Origin: a virus
Virus record (IMG/VR): IMGVR_UViG_3300034121_001234
Coordinates: 1-40,964 of that record
Length of the DNA: 40,964 bases
Direction: 5' to 3' (one strand)
Shown here: positions 25,716-33,963 of the stretch, piece after piece
Layout: every line of letters starts with the position of its first letter
Position numbering within the stretch: position 1 is the stretch's first letter
The notes under the pieces: generated by a model
What the model was told of the DNA's origin: nothing
The model's database searches: none
Seen by the model: only the letters and a program-made list of their open reading frames with translations
Position numbers and translations under genes: made by a program

Positions 25716-25789
25716 TGGCGAGGGACTAGAGGGTCGAACTCTAACTTTGACTTTTGGAGAGTCATGTGCTGCCATTACACTAATCCGAC
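25716..25789 (-). tRNA. tRNA-Trp (anticodon CCA), acceptor stem imperfect
   Basis: The minus strand folds as a tRNA of 74 nt including an encoded CCA end (25718-25716). D stem GTGT/GCAC, anticodon stem TGACT/AGTCA with loop CTCCAAA (anticodon CCA at 25757-25755), T stem TAGAG/CTCTA with loop TTCGACC, and discriminator G73 are all standard; G73 is the bacterial tRNA-Trp identity base. The acceptor stem is poor: bases 1-7 GTCGGAT against GTCCCTC leave mismatches at pairs 2-71 and 3-70. It may be a decayed gene or one that works despite the mismatches. Confidence 0.75.
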
Positions 25790-25796
25790 ATGGGGC

Positions 25797-25881
25797 GGTT
25801 GTTTAAAGTCCAACCGGACGACTGTAGGGACTTCTAGGGGTGCGCATCACTGTCATTGTTTTTGCTACGCAGGTAACAACC
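25797..25881 (-). other. Unidentified structured region upstream of the tRNA
   Basis: The gap between the scaffold (25641) and the next gene (25909) is 267 bases. Apart from the tRNA it holds a 7-base-pair long-range stem (GGTTGTT at 25881-25875 with AACAACC at 25803-25797) enclosing 71 bases, with a GTCC-GGTT-GGAC hairpin inside. The 85-base size recalls a class II tRNA, but there is no T-loop consensus, so I do not call it one. It could be part of the tRNA leader processed by RNases, or a chance fold. Confidence 0.35.
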
Positions 25882-25908
25882 AGACCTCAAAGGAGAGGCG
25901 TAAGAAGT

Positions 25909-26079
25909 CTATTGTTTTACTGTCTTCTCCACAGGAGCTTTCTTCTCAGCAGGAGCAGGAACTTCTACTACAGAGTCTACAACAGTTTGTAGTTTACGCC
26001 ATTGTGCTGAGTTAGGGCCTTCGACAGGGATACCAGCAGCAAAGGTTGAAAACCATTCTTTAAAGTCATTTAATTTCAT
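25909..26079 (-). CDS. Small unknown protein (56 aa), Pro/Lys-rich C-terminus
   Basis: A 56-residue ORF beginning MKLNDFKEWFSTFAAGIPVE and ending in a Pro-Ala-Glu-Lys-rich tail. It overlaps the preceding zinc-ribbon gene by 14 bases and has no clear Shine-Dalgarno of its own, suggesting coupled translation. The folded-looking first half and consistent reading frame in the minus operon support coding. It lies just before the tRNA and scaffold genes; function unknown. Confidence 0.65.
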   Translation of the reverse strand: MKLNDFKEWFSTFAAGIPVEGPNSAQWRKLQTVVDSVVEVPAPAEKKAPVEKTVKQ

Positions 26080-26233
26080 TTTTATACCAATAAGTAGTTA
26101 GTTGAGGGTTAAAGTTACAAGAAGAACAAACAAGAAAAGTATTTCTGTTATTCCAAACTATCACTTCTTTTAATTTTCCTTCTTTACAGGAAGGGCAAGA
26201 GGAACCAGAGTACAAGTAGTAATCACGAGTCAT
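26066..26233 (-). CDS. Small zinc-ribbon protein (55 aa)
   Basis: A 55-residue protein with two CxxC knuckles, CPSC (residues 13-16) and CSSC (36-39), separated by 19 residues, the spacing of a minimal zinc ribbon. GAGG lies six bases before the ATG at 26233, a good ribosome site. Small zinc ribbons in phages can bind nucleic acid or protein partners; its partner is not visible. It overlaps the next small gene by 14 bases. Confidence 0.72.
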   Translation of the reverse strand: MTRDYYLYSGSSCPSCKEGKLKEVIVWNNRNTFLVCSSCNFNPQLTTYWYKNEIK

Positions 26234-26335
26234 GTTGTACCTCAAAGAAAAAGAAAGAAAAGTGGGGAAGGAGCAGGAAAGGGATGAACCTCTTCCTACT
26301 CTTTCAACTCCCTCTTCTTTATAGCTAAGAGGTGG

Positions 26336-26572
26336 TTACTCTCCTGAAATTGCGTTTAACTGAGCTAAGCCAAGAAGAAAGTATGCTGTTTCTCGAGTCA
26401 TGTTACCTGAACGGACTAACATCTCGTCGTCTTTAGTAACAATTAGCATTAACAGTTCTTGAACTTCCTCTTTCATTGAAACTAGTTCTTCAATCACTTC
26501 TTCAATTTCGCTACGATCGTTTTCTGTGACAATGGGTTGCTTATTAAAAAGGTTTACAATCTTATTAGTCAT
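26336..26572 (-). CDS. Small unknown acidic protein (78 aa)
   Basis: A 78-residue acidic helical protein with a Glu-rich helix (RSEIEEVIEELVSMKEEVQELLMLI) in the centre. I chose the ATG at 26572 because GGAG lies six bases upstream; a GTG at 26584 is possible but lies inside the homing endonuclease end without a ribosome site. It overlaps that gene by 8 bases. No membrane segment or family motif is seen. About 100 purine- and pyrimidine-rich bases without a gene follow it (26234-26335). Confidence 0.65.
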   Translation of the reverse strand: MTNKIVNLFNKQPIVTENDRSEIEEVIEELVSMKEEVQELLMLIVTKDDEMLVRSGNMTRETAYFLLGLAQLNAISGE

Positions 26573-27047
26573 ATAGTACTCCACTGAACTCTCCGTGCAA
26601 TTCTCTTGCAGCTTCGAGATAAATCTTTGTTGCTTCTTCTAAGGTATCAAATCGACCTAGGTAAAATCTTTTATTATTTTTCCTAATTCTTACTCTAAAT
26701 TTTTGGTACTCTTTATCAAAATAGATACCTTTAGAGTTATATTTATTATTACACTGAGCTGCCTTGTTCATACAATTTTCAGAGTTAGTACACAGTCTTA
26801 AATTGTCTAAGCTATTGTTTATCTTATTTCTATCTATGTGATCTATTTGAAGTTTATCTGGAATTTTTCCTTTAAACATTTCATAAATTATTCTATGTAC
26901 CATAAAAGACTTTTTATTTAAAATAACTTGTTTATAGCCTGAGCTATTAGTAGTACCCACTTGTTTACCAGCTACTTTTTTATTACAGTAATCCTCTAAC
27001 CAATACAGATCATTATTTTTATAATAAAAAAATTTATTCCAATCCAT
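26565..27047 (-). CDS. HNH homing endonuclease with AP2 DNA-binding domain
   Basis: A 160-residue protein with an HNH domain (MVHRIIYEMF, then QIDHIDRNKINNSLDNLRLCT, residues about 49-88) followed by an AP2-type DNA-binding region (GIYFDKEYQKFRVRIRK and YLGRFDTLEEATKIY). This is the standard free-standing phage HNH-AP2 endonuclease. The gene is conspicuously AT-rich compared with its neighbours and has only a weak ribosome site, so it is probably a selfish element inserted after the MuF-RNA polymerase gene. It would cut intronless copies of a neighbouring locus and spread by repair. Confidence 0.9.
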   Translation of the reverse strand: MDWNKFFYYKNNDLYWLEDYCNKKVAGKQVGTTNSSGYKQVILNKKSFMVHRIIYEMFKGKIPDKLQIDHIDRNKINNSLDNLRLCTNSENCMNKAAQCNNKYNSKGIYFDKEYQKFRVRIRKNNKRFYLGRFDTLEEATKIYLEAARELHGEFSGVLYD

Positions 27048-27063
27048 CTATTGTCTTTCTATA

Positions 27064-30000
27064 TTAAGGCCCAAAACCATAGTAATTGTAACCATCTTTG
27101 AGAGGAGCAGTAATTTCTTTTGGTTGAAATCCAGGATTAAAGTATCCTAGTCCTTCCATCTCTTTTAAGTACTTAAAGTATAGCTCATCTGGAAAACCCT
27201 CTTCTCTAAGTGCATCAAGAGTTGCTTTTATTTTGGGAAATTCTGCAAAACGTTTGTATATTTCTCTTTGTTCTACTAACAGCAATTCAATCTCATTAAT
27301 GTTTAATGCGGCAGCATCATGAATAGTAGAGGTAGGAACACCAGCCCTACGACCCCAAAGATGCATTTGTCTTACAACACTAGCGTCGTCAGCATGCGTG
27401 CCATTAACGCCTAGTCCAAGTCTTACGTCTCCTACCTGACCCTTACCAAGTAACTTGCCATCTTCAGCAGACATCTGATAAATGTTACGAATATAACGTT
27501 TACTCTGAGGATCATAGAAACGAATTTCTTGCTGAATTTTAGGTCGATAGTCTTGGTATAGTTTTTTTCCATCGAAGGTTACCCAAGGAATTCGTACTTT
27601 ACCAGTAGATCGAGCATAATCTTGTCCAATTCTTTTCCAAACGTCAATATAGGTATCAGTAACAGGAGCACGTTCTGCTAGCTTCTCAGACATAATCGCT
27701 GCAATACGTTTGAAATGATCAGGGCCAACTTGAGGGCCTCTACGGTTAGAGTACTTGTAAACAAAGTCAGCAAGATCTGGATGGATCTCAGCAGCCTCTG
27801 CTAGTAGAGAGTCGCTCACAGCTTTGTCAGGAGTGTTAGCAATCTCAAGGACTTCTTTCTTTAAAGCTAAGAGGTCAGCTTGAGTATCTACTGCTCCTAG
27901 AGCTTTAGCTTCTTTAATTTTAACATCAATTTGCTTAGTCAAAGCAAGATACTCAGCTCTCGTTGTAACAAGAACATCTTGCTTACGAAGAACTTTAGAC
28001 AACTCAAGAGCAACTCGTGCTGCTTGTCCTGCCTTTCCCGCGCCATACAAACTAATCATAACTTGATACTTTGCAGCTTTGTTAATGTCTTCCCAAGTTA
28101 GATCTAGGTTCAACTCTTCCATTAGAGCTTGAAAACGAGGATCGGAAACAGTATCTTGAGCAACTAAGTCATAGATACGATTCTTTTTAACGGACTGAAT
28201 AACATTACTGGTCACAGCAGCACCTCGGTCACCTGTAGCGAGAGCAATCATCTGTAGGCCGCTAGCACTAGCATCAGCTTCTCCAAGTAACTTAGACTTG
28301 TAGAGCTTGAGTTTAGCAGGAGTAAAGTCTCCACCTGTAGCTTGGTACAAACGATAGTACTCTAGACTGAAACGAGCTATCTTAGCAATTTCTGCAGCGT
28401 CTGTAGCTTGGATTAGAGGATTCTCAAGAAACTCCCTAATTCTTCTTTCTCTCTGCGTCTTGTAAGACAGTAGTCTTCCTACTTCTAGGATAGCCTGTTC
28501 ATTTCGCTTAAAGATCGACAAACGACCAGCTTCAGTTAGAGCTTCAGTTCCCGGACCAATAACGCTAGCCATTTGGATACGTAGTTGGTGTAGCCCTTGA
28601 GGTGTCATTGCAACTCCGTGAGCAGTGTTTAGGAAAGGACGAACTACTTCACCCCCTGTTGGAGTTAGATAGCCATTATAATATACCCTGCCACGACCGT
28701 CAATACGGGCATGTACGGTGAAAGCCTTCCCATTAGCACGGTAATATCGGATAGTCTCCATAAGGCCGTAACCTTGATCTCCTCGCCTGACAATTTCTTC
28801 ACGAAAGCCGTTAATTGAGTCATAGTATTCCGCTTTACCCCTCTGGTCTTTAAATCTAACTAAGTCGTCCATGAAGCTAGAGAACTCGTCGTCTACTTCA
28901 TAACGAAAGGACATGGTGTGGTTCAACATGTCTGCAAAATCACCATCTATTTGTTTTTCATCAAACTTTGAGAACGCTGAACGAGTAACAACAGGAACTC
29001 CTGTGTCACGACCTCTAGCGTCTACATAAGTCTTTTTGCCCGGAGTAACATAGTACTTGTTCTCTGGTCGATCTACTCCTAGACGATTAGACAACTCTAT
29101 TCTTCTGTTGTAGTCTTGTAGTTTCAACATAGTAGGGTCGATTACTTGCACTTCTCTTGAGACTGTGTCTTTCCAGTTGCCTGAAGGACGTCCAGTGTCT
29201 AGGTCTGTTGTAGCTCGACGAGTAACACCTCTAGAGTTAACTCTAATTAGACCTTGTTCCCGAAATAACTCAAGAATCTTAGAGCCTTGCTCATGATAGT
29301 CTTCTAAAGAAGAACCAAAGATAGGGTAGACAGGATTCCAAGTTGACTTAAGACTTTTACCTAGACTAATAGCTAGAGAGTCATAGTCTGTTGTAACACC
29401 TTCAGCTACTACAGCCATAAGGTTAGACATAGAACGAGTTACTTGCCCTTCAATAGGACCAAGTGCCTTTTCAATAAGCAGTTTCTCTAGTGTAAGACTT
29501 CTTCTTAGTCTATAAAAAAACTCTAGGTCTACAATGGAACGATACTCTTCACGAATGGTCTTGGTAATAAAATCAATAAAACCTTCTTCCTTGATTTCTA
29601 GGAAAAGAGTTAACCAGTTTGGAGTCAACTTCTTTTTAAGGTACTTTTTAAAAATCTTCAGCCACTTGTCAGGAGACTTACCATAACGGGTATAGAAGCC
29701 AATTGGATCGTCTTTATAGAAAGTAGAACGAATAGAGCGTTTAATAAAACTTTCCTTCAGCTGCTCGTATAATCCTTCTGGTTTTTTATTGGGACCAAAG
29801 AAGTAAGCTGTCCAAGGAGCTTTACCACGATAGTAAACACTTCTTGCAAGTTTGATACCTTCAGTAGAAGCCCAGTCTTGAGCATAACGTTCATACTCTA
29901 ACTTTTCAGCATGTAGCTTACTAATAGGCAAACTCTGCCCTTGGATCATTACAGCAGGTTCATTAGGGTCACCTTTAAAACCAAGAAACAACTCAGAACG

Positions 30001-31587
30001 AGAACGTGACCTTCTATCTAACAGTCTAGATACGTTAACTGTAGAGAAGTTCATTTCTGCCCTTACTGTAGCCACAAAGTTCTCCCAAGGAACAGGATTC
30101 TTTTGATAACGTTCAAAAAGAATACGTAAGTTCTCTACTACTACTGTTTGTTGGTTTACTGAGACACGATCTTCTAACTGATTTGTGAAGTCTTCAATAA
30201 ACTGTTTTTGATTACGATCTAGCAACTTAGACTCTCGCATGTAGTCAATACGTTCTCTTAGTAGGGTAAAGTCTGGGTCATAGTAAAGAGTAGAACGAGT
30301 CTCTCCTGTAAAAGGGTCAAAGGTAGAGTTACGAGGGTTGAACTCATTGTTAGCTTGAGAACGAACACCACGCTTACCACCTAGAGTAGTACCACGAAAG
30401 TCGGTTAAACTTATAGCCGAGTTGCTGTTTACAGAGTCTGAGACGATTAAGTCTAACAAGTCTTTTTGGACTTGCTTTGATCGTACAATTTGAAAAGGGC
30501 GATCTACAGTAAGGAAACTAGCTTGAGGGTCTTTTCCTCTTTGTGTTACAGGACTGAAGAAAGTTAGTAGATTGTCTTTTACTCTTACTGCACTAATATC
30601 TAGTGGTCGCCCTAGAGTACTGAAGAAATCTGTTAGACTCAAGGCTCCTCTTTCAAACAAAGAAACTTTTTCTTCTGAGCCTAACTTGTCTAGCTTAGTT
30701 GCCATAGGTTGACGAGTTAACCATTCTGTGAAGGTTTCCTTAATAGGTAAAGAACCAGAGAGTAAACCGTCTGCGACTGAGCCTAGCTTCTCTTTGTTGA
30801 GTCGATCAGAAGTAGTAGCCAGCATTTCTTTCTTGCTACGTAGTACAGGAACTAGAACAGAACGACAACGCCAGTGCAAAGGTGGACGAACCTTTAGGTT
30901 GTCAGCAGATTGAAAGAGGTTGTCATAGCGAGAGCATAACTCACTGGTCCTAGAGTCTAGAATAGCTGTAAAGACATAGCCAGAATAAACTTCTTTGTTA
31001 GCCTCTAGCACTTTCTGTCTTACAATAGAGTCAGCTTGAGTAAAGTGTGTAGTAACTAGTGTTTTAGCTTGGTTTTCGGTCAACTTAGTTGTAGACAAGA
31101 CTTTCTTTATTACTTCTTCTTCAACTTCGCCTGACGCAATACCTTTACGAATGATAGCACTGATCCTAGTTAGTTCGGAACCACCTATGTTTTCGAAACT
31201 CTTAGTCATAGTAGGATAACCTTTTGTTTCATTAAAAAGCTTAAGAGGTTGACCAGTAATCTCTCTGGATAACTGGCCACGATTTACAGACTGAACGCTA
31301 TACCAGTCTCCAACAGAACGTCTTAGGTTGTTAGTTTGAAAGTCTAGCTCTGCTCCGATAAAGTCAGAGACTGAGTTAGCACCAAGAGAGTAAAGCTCTT
31401 GAACGTGACGAGCTACTTCACGTTCTAAGCCTAGTCGATCTTTTAAGTCTTTACCAAGAAGTTTTTGAAGAAAACCACGATGTCGATTTGAGGCTTTTTC
31501 TATTAATAAGTTAGCTACCTCCTGATAACGACGCATTGTTAGCATGTGTTCGATTTGTCTATCGAAAAGTTCTTGAGTTAGACTCAT
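27064..31587 (-). CDS. MuF-type minor head protein fused to a T7-like single-subunit RNA polymerase
   Basis: A single uninterrupted 1507-residue frame. Residues about 110-250 are a Mu F-like head morphogenesis domain, with ILDSRTSELCSRYDNLF (about 208-224) and PPLHWRCRSVLVP (235-247). The C-terminal 600 residues carry the T7-type RNA polymerase core: RIDGRGRVYYNGYL (about 961-974; T7 DWRGRVY), EADASASGLQM with Asp1105 (T7 Asp537), KYQVMISLYG with Lys1173 and Tyr1181 (T7 Lys631/Tyr639, same spacing of eight), and TIHDAA with His1423-Asp1424 (T7 His811-Asp812). Residues 250-950 are mostly unassigned and may hold a diverged promoter-binding N-terminal domain. A ribosome site AGGAA precedes ATG. 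It sits in the MuF slot upstream of scaffold and capsid genes, so it is probably carried in the virion and may transcribe early genes after injection. Loss of T7 Arg627 (Asn here) is a difference. Confidence 0.93.
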   Translation of the reverse strand: MSLTQELFDRQIEHMLTMRRYQEVANLLIEKASNRHRGFLQKLLGKDLKDRLGLEREVARHVQELYSLGANSVSDFIGAELDFQTNNLRRSVGDWYSVQSVNRGQLSREITGQPLKLFNETKGYPTMTKSFENIGGSELTRISAIIRKGIASGEVEEEVIKKVLSTTKLTENQAKTLVTTHFTQADSIVRQKVLEANKEVYSGYVFTAILDSRTSELCSRYDNLFQSADNLKVRPPLHWRCRSVLVPVLRSKKEMLATTSDRLNKEKLGSVADGLLSGSLPIKETFTEWLTRQPMATKLDKLGSEEKVSLFERGALSLTDFFSTLGRPLDISAVRVKDNLLTFFSPVTQRGKDPQASFLTVDRPFQIVRSKQVQKDLLDLIVSDSVNSNSAISLTDFRGTTLGGKRGVRSQANNEFNPRNSTFDPFTGETRSTLYYDPDFTLLRERIDYMRESKLLDRNQKQFIEDFTNQLEDRVSVNQQTVVVENLRILFERYQKNPVPWENFVATVRAEMNFSTVNVSRLLDRRSRSRSELFLGFKGDPNEPAVMIQGQSLPISKLHAEKLEYERYAQDWASTEGIKLARSVYYRGKAPWTAYFFGPNKKPEGLYEQLKESFIKRSIRSTFYKDDPIGFYTRYGKSPDKWLKIFKKYLKKKLTPNWLTLFLEIKEEGFIDFITKTIREEYRSIVDLEFFYRLRRSLTLEKLLIEKALGPIEGQVTRSMSNLMAVVAEGVTTDYDSLAISLGKSLKSTWNPVYPIFGSSLEDYHEQGSKILELFREQGLIRVNSRGVTRRATTDLDTGRPSGNWKDTVSREVQVIDPTMLKLQDYNRRIELSNRLGVDRPENKYYVTPGKKTYVDARGRDTGVPVVTRSAFSKFDEKQIDGDFADMLNHTMSFRYEVDDEFSSFMDDLVRFKDQRGKAEYYDSINGFREEIVRRGDQGYGLMETIRYYRANGKAFTVHARIDGRGRVYYNGYLTPTGGEVVRPFLNTAHGVAMTPQGLHQLRIQMASVIGPGTEALTEAGRLSIFKRNEQAILEVGRLLSYKTQRERRIREFLENPLIQATDAAEIAKIARFSLEYYRLYQATGGDFTPAKLKLYKSKLLGEADASASGLQMIALATGDRGAAVTSNVIQSVKKNRIYDLVAQDTVSDPRFQALMEELNLDLTWEDINKAAKYQVMISLYGAGKAGQAARVALELSKVLRKQDVLVTTRAEYLALTKQIDVKIKEAKALGAVDTQADLLALKKEVLEIANTPDKAVSDSLLAEAAEIHPDLADFVYKYSNRRGPQVGPDHFKRIAAIMSEKLAERAPVTDTYIDVWKRIGQDYARSTGKVRIPWVTFDGKKLYQDYRPKIQQEIRFYDPQSKRYIRNIYQMSAEDGKLLGKGQVGDVRLGLGVNGTHADDASVVRQMHLWGRRAGVPTSTIHDAAALNINEIELLLVEQREIYKRFAEFPKIKATLDALREEGFPDELYFKYLKEMEGLGYFNPGFQPKEITAPLKDGYNYYGFGP

Positions 31588-31600
31588 TAGTTGTTCCTAT

Positions 31601-32131
31601 CTATGGCCAATAACTGTTTGCCGAAAAGTCTTCAGGTATTGGGGAGTAAGCTTCTAGTACGTCTGAAGCAACTCTTATAGCTTCGATCTGATCCCAAACT
31701 TGCTTGTATAACAAGTACTGGCTAGCTTGTTCTTCTGTCCAGTTAGCTTGACCTACTATAGCTAGTTGAGCTAGTCCTGCTGCAGAATTACGTTGTTTCC
31801 AGTCTGGTGCGACGCTAAGAATACGACGTTGTGCCTCTAATTTTACTTGTGACACGAGGTTAACTTGCATAGCAGCTAACTGTTCAACAGTGTAGTCTTT
31901 AACTAACCAAGTACGATACCATTGATTCTCTCTGTTTACAAAAGGACCTAGCTCTAGGTACTGCGTTGACGTGTCAAGTGAGGGTTGGTTATCTTGTTCA
32001 CAACTAAAAACATTAAACTCCTCAAGCAAGCTAGTGCTTACTGTTTGTGGGAAAGAAACATCAGGATTGTCGCGGACTAATTGTTCTACTGAGTAAAGCT
32101 CAGGTACGCCATTTAATAATTTTATGTGCAT
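31601..32131 (-). CDS. Possible fibre-associated/assembly protein
   Basis: A 176-residue protein after the fibre-like genes. The central part has YTVEQLAAMQVNLVSQVKLEAQRRIL and SVAPDWKQRNSAAG, a pattern I associate with C-terminal regions of phage fibre-assembly proteins and fibre-linked proteins in aquatic phages, where a helix and W-x-Q-R-N motif recur. No membrane segment. It lies directly before the MuF-RNA polymerase gene and after a fibre gene, so it may chaperone the fibres. Function tentative. Confidence 0.6.
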   Translation of the reverse strand: MHIKLLNGVPELYSVEQLVRDNPDVSFPQTVSTSLLEEFNVFSCEQDNQPSLDTSTQYLELGPFVNRENQWYRTWLVKDYTVEQLAAMQVNLVSQVKLEAQRRILSVAPDWKQRNSAAGLAQLAIVGQANWTEEQASQYLLYKQVWDQIEAIRVASDVLEAYSPIPEDFSANSYWP

Positions 32132-32143
32132 AGTTTTTTCCTA

Positions 32144-32818
32144 TTATGTAGTAGCATTTAGCACAAAGCTGTGATGAATTAGAGCACTACCACCAACTAA
32201 AGGTGTTATAGTTCTGTTAGTATTTACACCGTTTTGTATTTCAAAAGCAGTTATTAACTGTGTAGTACTCCCAGTAATATACTCCTGATTCCAGTAAGTT
32301 TCACTGTAGCCTCCGTTAGCAGGCCCATTGTAAAAAGAGCTTGCTGCAAAAACTATATCAGGAGAGGTATAAATTGACGTGTCTTTAGTTCTAGCAGTAT
32401 TGGTTTCTACATCTGTAGTAAGAGAAGAAACAAGAATCCCTGTCAGCGGTTTACTAGGAGTAAAAGTTGCTAGTCTAGTTTTACTGTAAGTGCCTAGTAT
32501 AGTCGCATTAGTAGTGGTAGCCAAAGTTAGTACACTACCCAAATCACCAGAAGTTAAAACTTTGTAAACAACTCTTTGGATTTGTCTACCAGCGCTGGTA
32601 GAAGACGTAAGAGAAATTTGTGTCCAACCTGTTGGTGTAGGAGACATTTCACCTTGTACGGAAGTATAGTGTAGCACAGCTAGGTCACCAACTAAAGGTC
32701 CTGTAGTAGGTACTGTATAGGTTCTGCTTCCACCATCAATAAAGTTAGTAAAATTGAAAGAAAATGACAAAGTAGAAGCAGTAGTAACACCCTTTTGCAT
32801 TAGTTTAGATCTTAACAT
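32144..32818 (-). CDS. Beta-rich fibre or receptor-binding protein
   Basis: A 224-residue Ser/Thr/Gly-rich beta protein, with MLRSKLMQKGVTTASTLSF at the N-terminus and TPTGWTQISL, a motif common in carbohydrate-binding or fibre tip domains. I take the start at ATG 32818, which forms a TAATG overlap with the upstream stop; a longer frame to 32947 would overlap 43 codons of the preceding gene out of phase. It probably forms part of a fibre with the upstream genes. Confidence 0.7.
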   Translation of the reverse strand: MLRSKLMQKGVTTASTLSFSFNFTNFIDGGSRTYTVPTTGPLVGDLAVLHYTSVQGEMSPTPTGWTQISLTSSTSAGRQIQRVVYKVLTSGDLGSVLTLATTTNATILGTYSKTRLATFTPSKPLTGILVSSLTTDVETNTARTKDTSIYTSPDIVFAASSFYNGPANGGYSETYWNQEYITGSTTQLITAFEIQNGVNTNRTITPLVGGSALIHHSFVLNATT

Positions 32819-33942
32819 TATGCTACGTTCCCTGTTATCGCGCCATAGATAACGGTACCTACCTTCCAAAAGGTCAAAACAGTCCAACCAGTAGTTGCTA
32901 GAGTGGGGGCTGTGCCACCTACCCAGACAGGTGCCATTGTAGTCCAAGTAATTGCAAAGGCTGTACCGTCTGCAATCATTAACGTCATAGAAGAACCTGC
33001 AGGCCAGTTAGTGGGTAGTACAGGAGTGCGAGAAGCTGTTAGAGTCCACTGTTGTATTGTACCGTTACTAGGAGACAAGTCAACAGAAGCTCCGTCTGTA
33101 ACAGTAAAAATTGTTTCTACCAACGCGCGGCTAAGTTGTACGTTACCGTTAAAAGTTTTATCACCACCAAAAGTCTGAGTACCTGTAGTAACTAGACCAG
33201 CGAGAGTAGTTGAAGCAGTAGGAAGAACAACGTCTGTTCCAGTTGAAGAGTCAAGCTGCACTACAGTACCTGAAGAGACACCTAGACTAAGGTTTGTTGG
33301 TGTTTGGTCTTTGTTCTTCCATAACCCTGATGATAACTCGTAAGTGAGAACTTGATTGTTTGTAGGGGTAGTAGTAAGAACATCTACGTCATGCAACTCG
33401 TCTAACTCAAACCCATTTTGGATGTGAGCAAGAACTCTACCTGAGCTAGCATTAGCCTTGACTACCCAACCAAGAGAAACAAGATGGCTAGGGGCTGAGG
33501 GTTTAACTTGTGTAAAAGCGCCAGCAGTAGAACTAAGATAAATAGGCCCACCTTCTGTTAGTCCACCAGTGTTTAGGTTATAGATTAGTCCTGCGGTAGT
33601 TACCAGACCTTCTGCACCGTTAAGAATGTTTGCAACAACAAGCCCAAAGGTTTTACTAGAGGTAGCATCTGTAGTGTTGTTAGCTAGGGCAATCGAAGGC
33701 TTCTGTCCTTGTGCTCCGTTGATATAAACAACAGAACCTTTAGTGACAGTCGAGCCTGTACCGTTATAGACTGTTAACTGGCTTACTTCTACCGAACCAA
33801 ACTCGATAATAGCGTTGTTAGCATCTTTAGAAAAAAGTTTACGATCGGCAAGATTGAGAGCAAGCTCACCGATTTCCAAGTCTGTAGTCAATGGTACCTT
33901 TTCAGTAACACTAGACTTTTTAAGAATAAGTTTAGTAGCCAT
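32818..33942 (-). CDS. Fibre protein with N-terminal virion-attachment module
   Basis: A 374-residue protein. Its first 40 residues (LILKKSSVTEKVPLTTDLE, then IGELALNLADRKLFSKD) form a module seen in fibres of aquatic and cyanophage-type viruses, thought to anchor the fibre. It is a near-copy of the start of the next upstream gene. The rest is Ser/Thr/Gly-rich beta sequence with a probable trimeric-looking GTQTFGGDKTFNGNVQLS segment at about 255-275. It ends in a TAATG overlap. Confidence 0.78.
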   Translation of the reverse strand: MATKLILKKSSVTEKVPLTTDLEIGELALNLADRKLFSKDANNAIIEFGSVEVSQLTVYNGTGSTVTKGSVVYINGAQGQKPSIALANNTTDATSSKTFGLVVANILNGAEGLVTTAGLIYNLNTGGLTEGGPIYLSSTAGAFTQVKPSAPSHLVSLGWVVKANASSGRVLAHIQNGFELDELHDVDVLTTTPTNNQVLTYELSSGLWKNKDQTPTNLSLGVSSGTVVQLDSSTGTDVVLPTASTTLAGLVTTGTQTFGGDKTFNGNVQLSRALVETIFTVTDGASVDLSPSNGTIQQWTLTASRTPVLPTNWPAGSSMTLMIADGTAFAITWTTMAPVWVGGTAPTLATTGWTVLTFWKVGTVIYGAITGNVA

Positions 33943-33963
33943 ATAGATGACTCCTTTCTATGG

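Noticed and set aside
25797-25881. Possible class II tRNA of 85 bases
   Set aside because: It has a 7-base-pair end stem but no TTCRA T loop, no sound anticodon arm and no CCA end.
25659-26015. Plus-strand ORF across the tRNA region
   Set aside because: It runs antisense through a tRNA and a small minus-strand gene, and its Cys/His/Trp-rich product has no recognisable features.
26290-26335. Promoter-like stretch with TATA and GGGAG on the minus strand, recalling T7-type promoters
   Set aside because: No second copy of the motif was found elsewhere, so it cannot be told from chance in purine-rich sequence.
32819-32947. N-terminal extension of the 32144-32818 gene
   Set aside because: It would overlap the end of the upstream fibre gene by 43 codons in another frame; the ATG at 32818 forms a TAATG junction like those of neighbouring genes.
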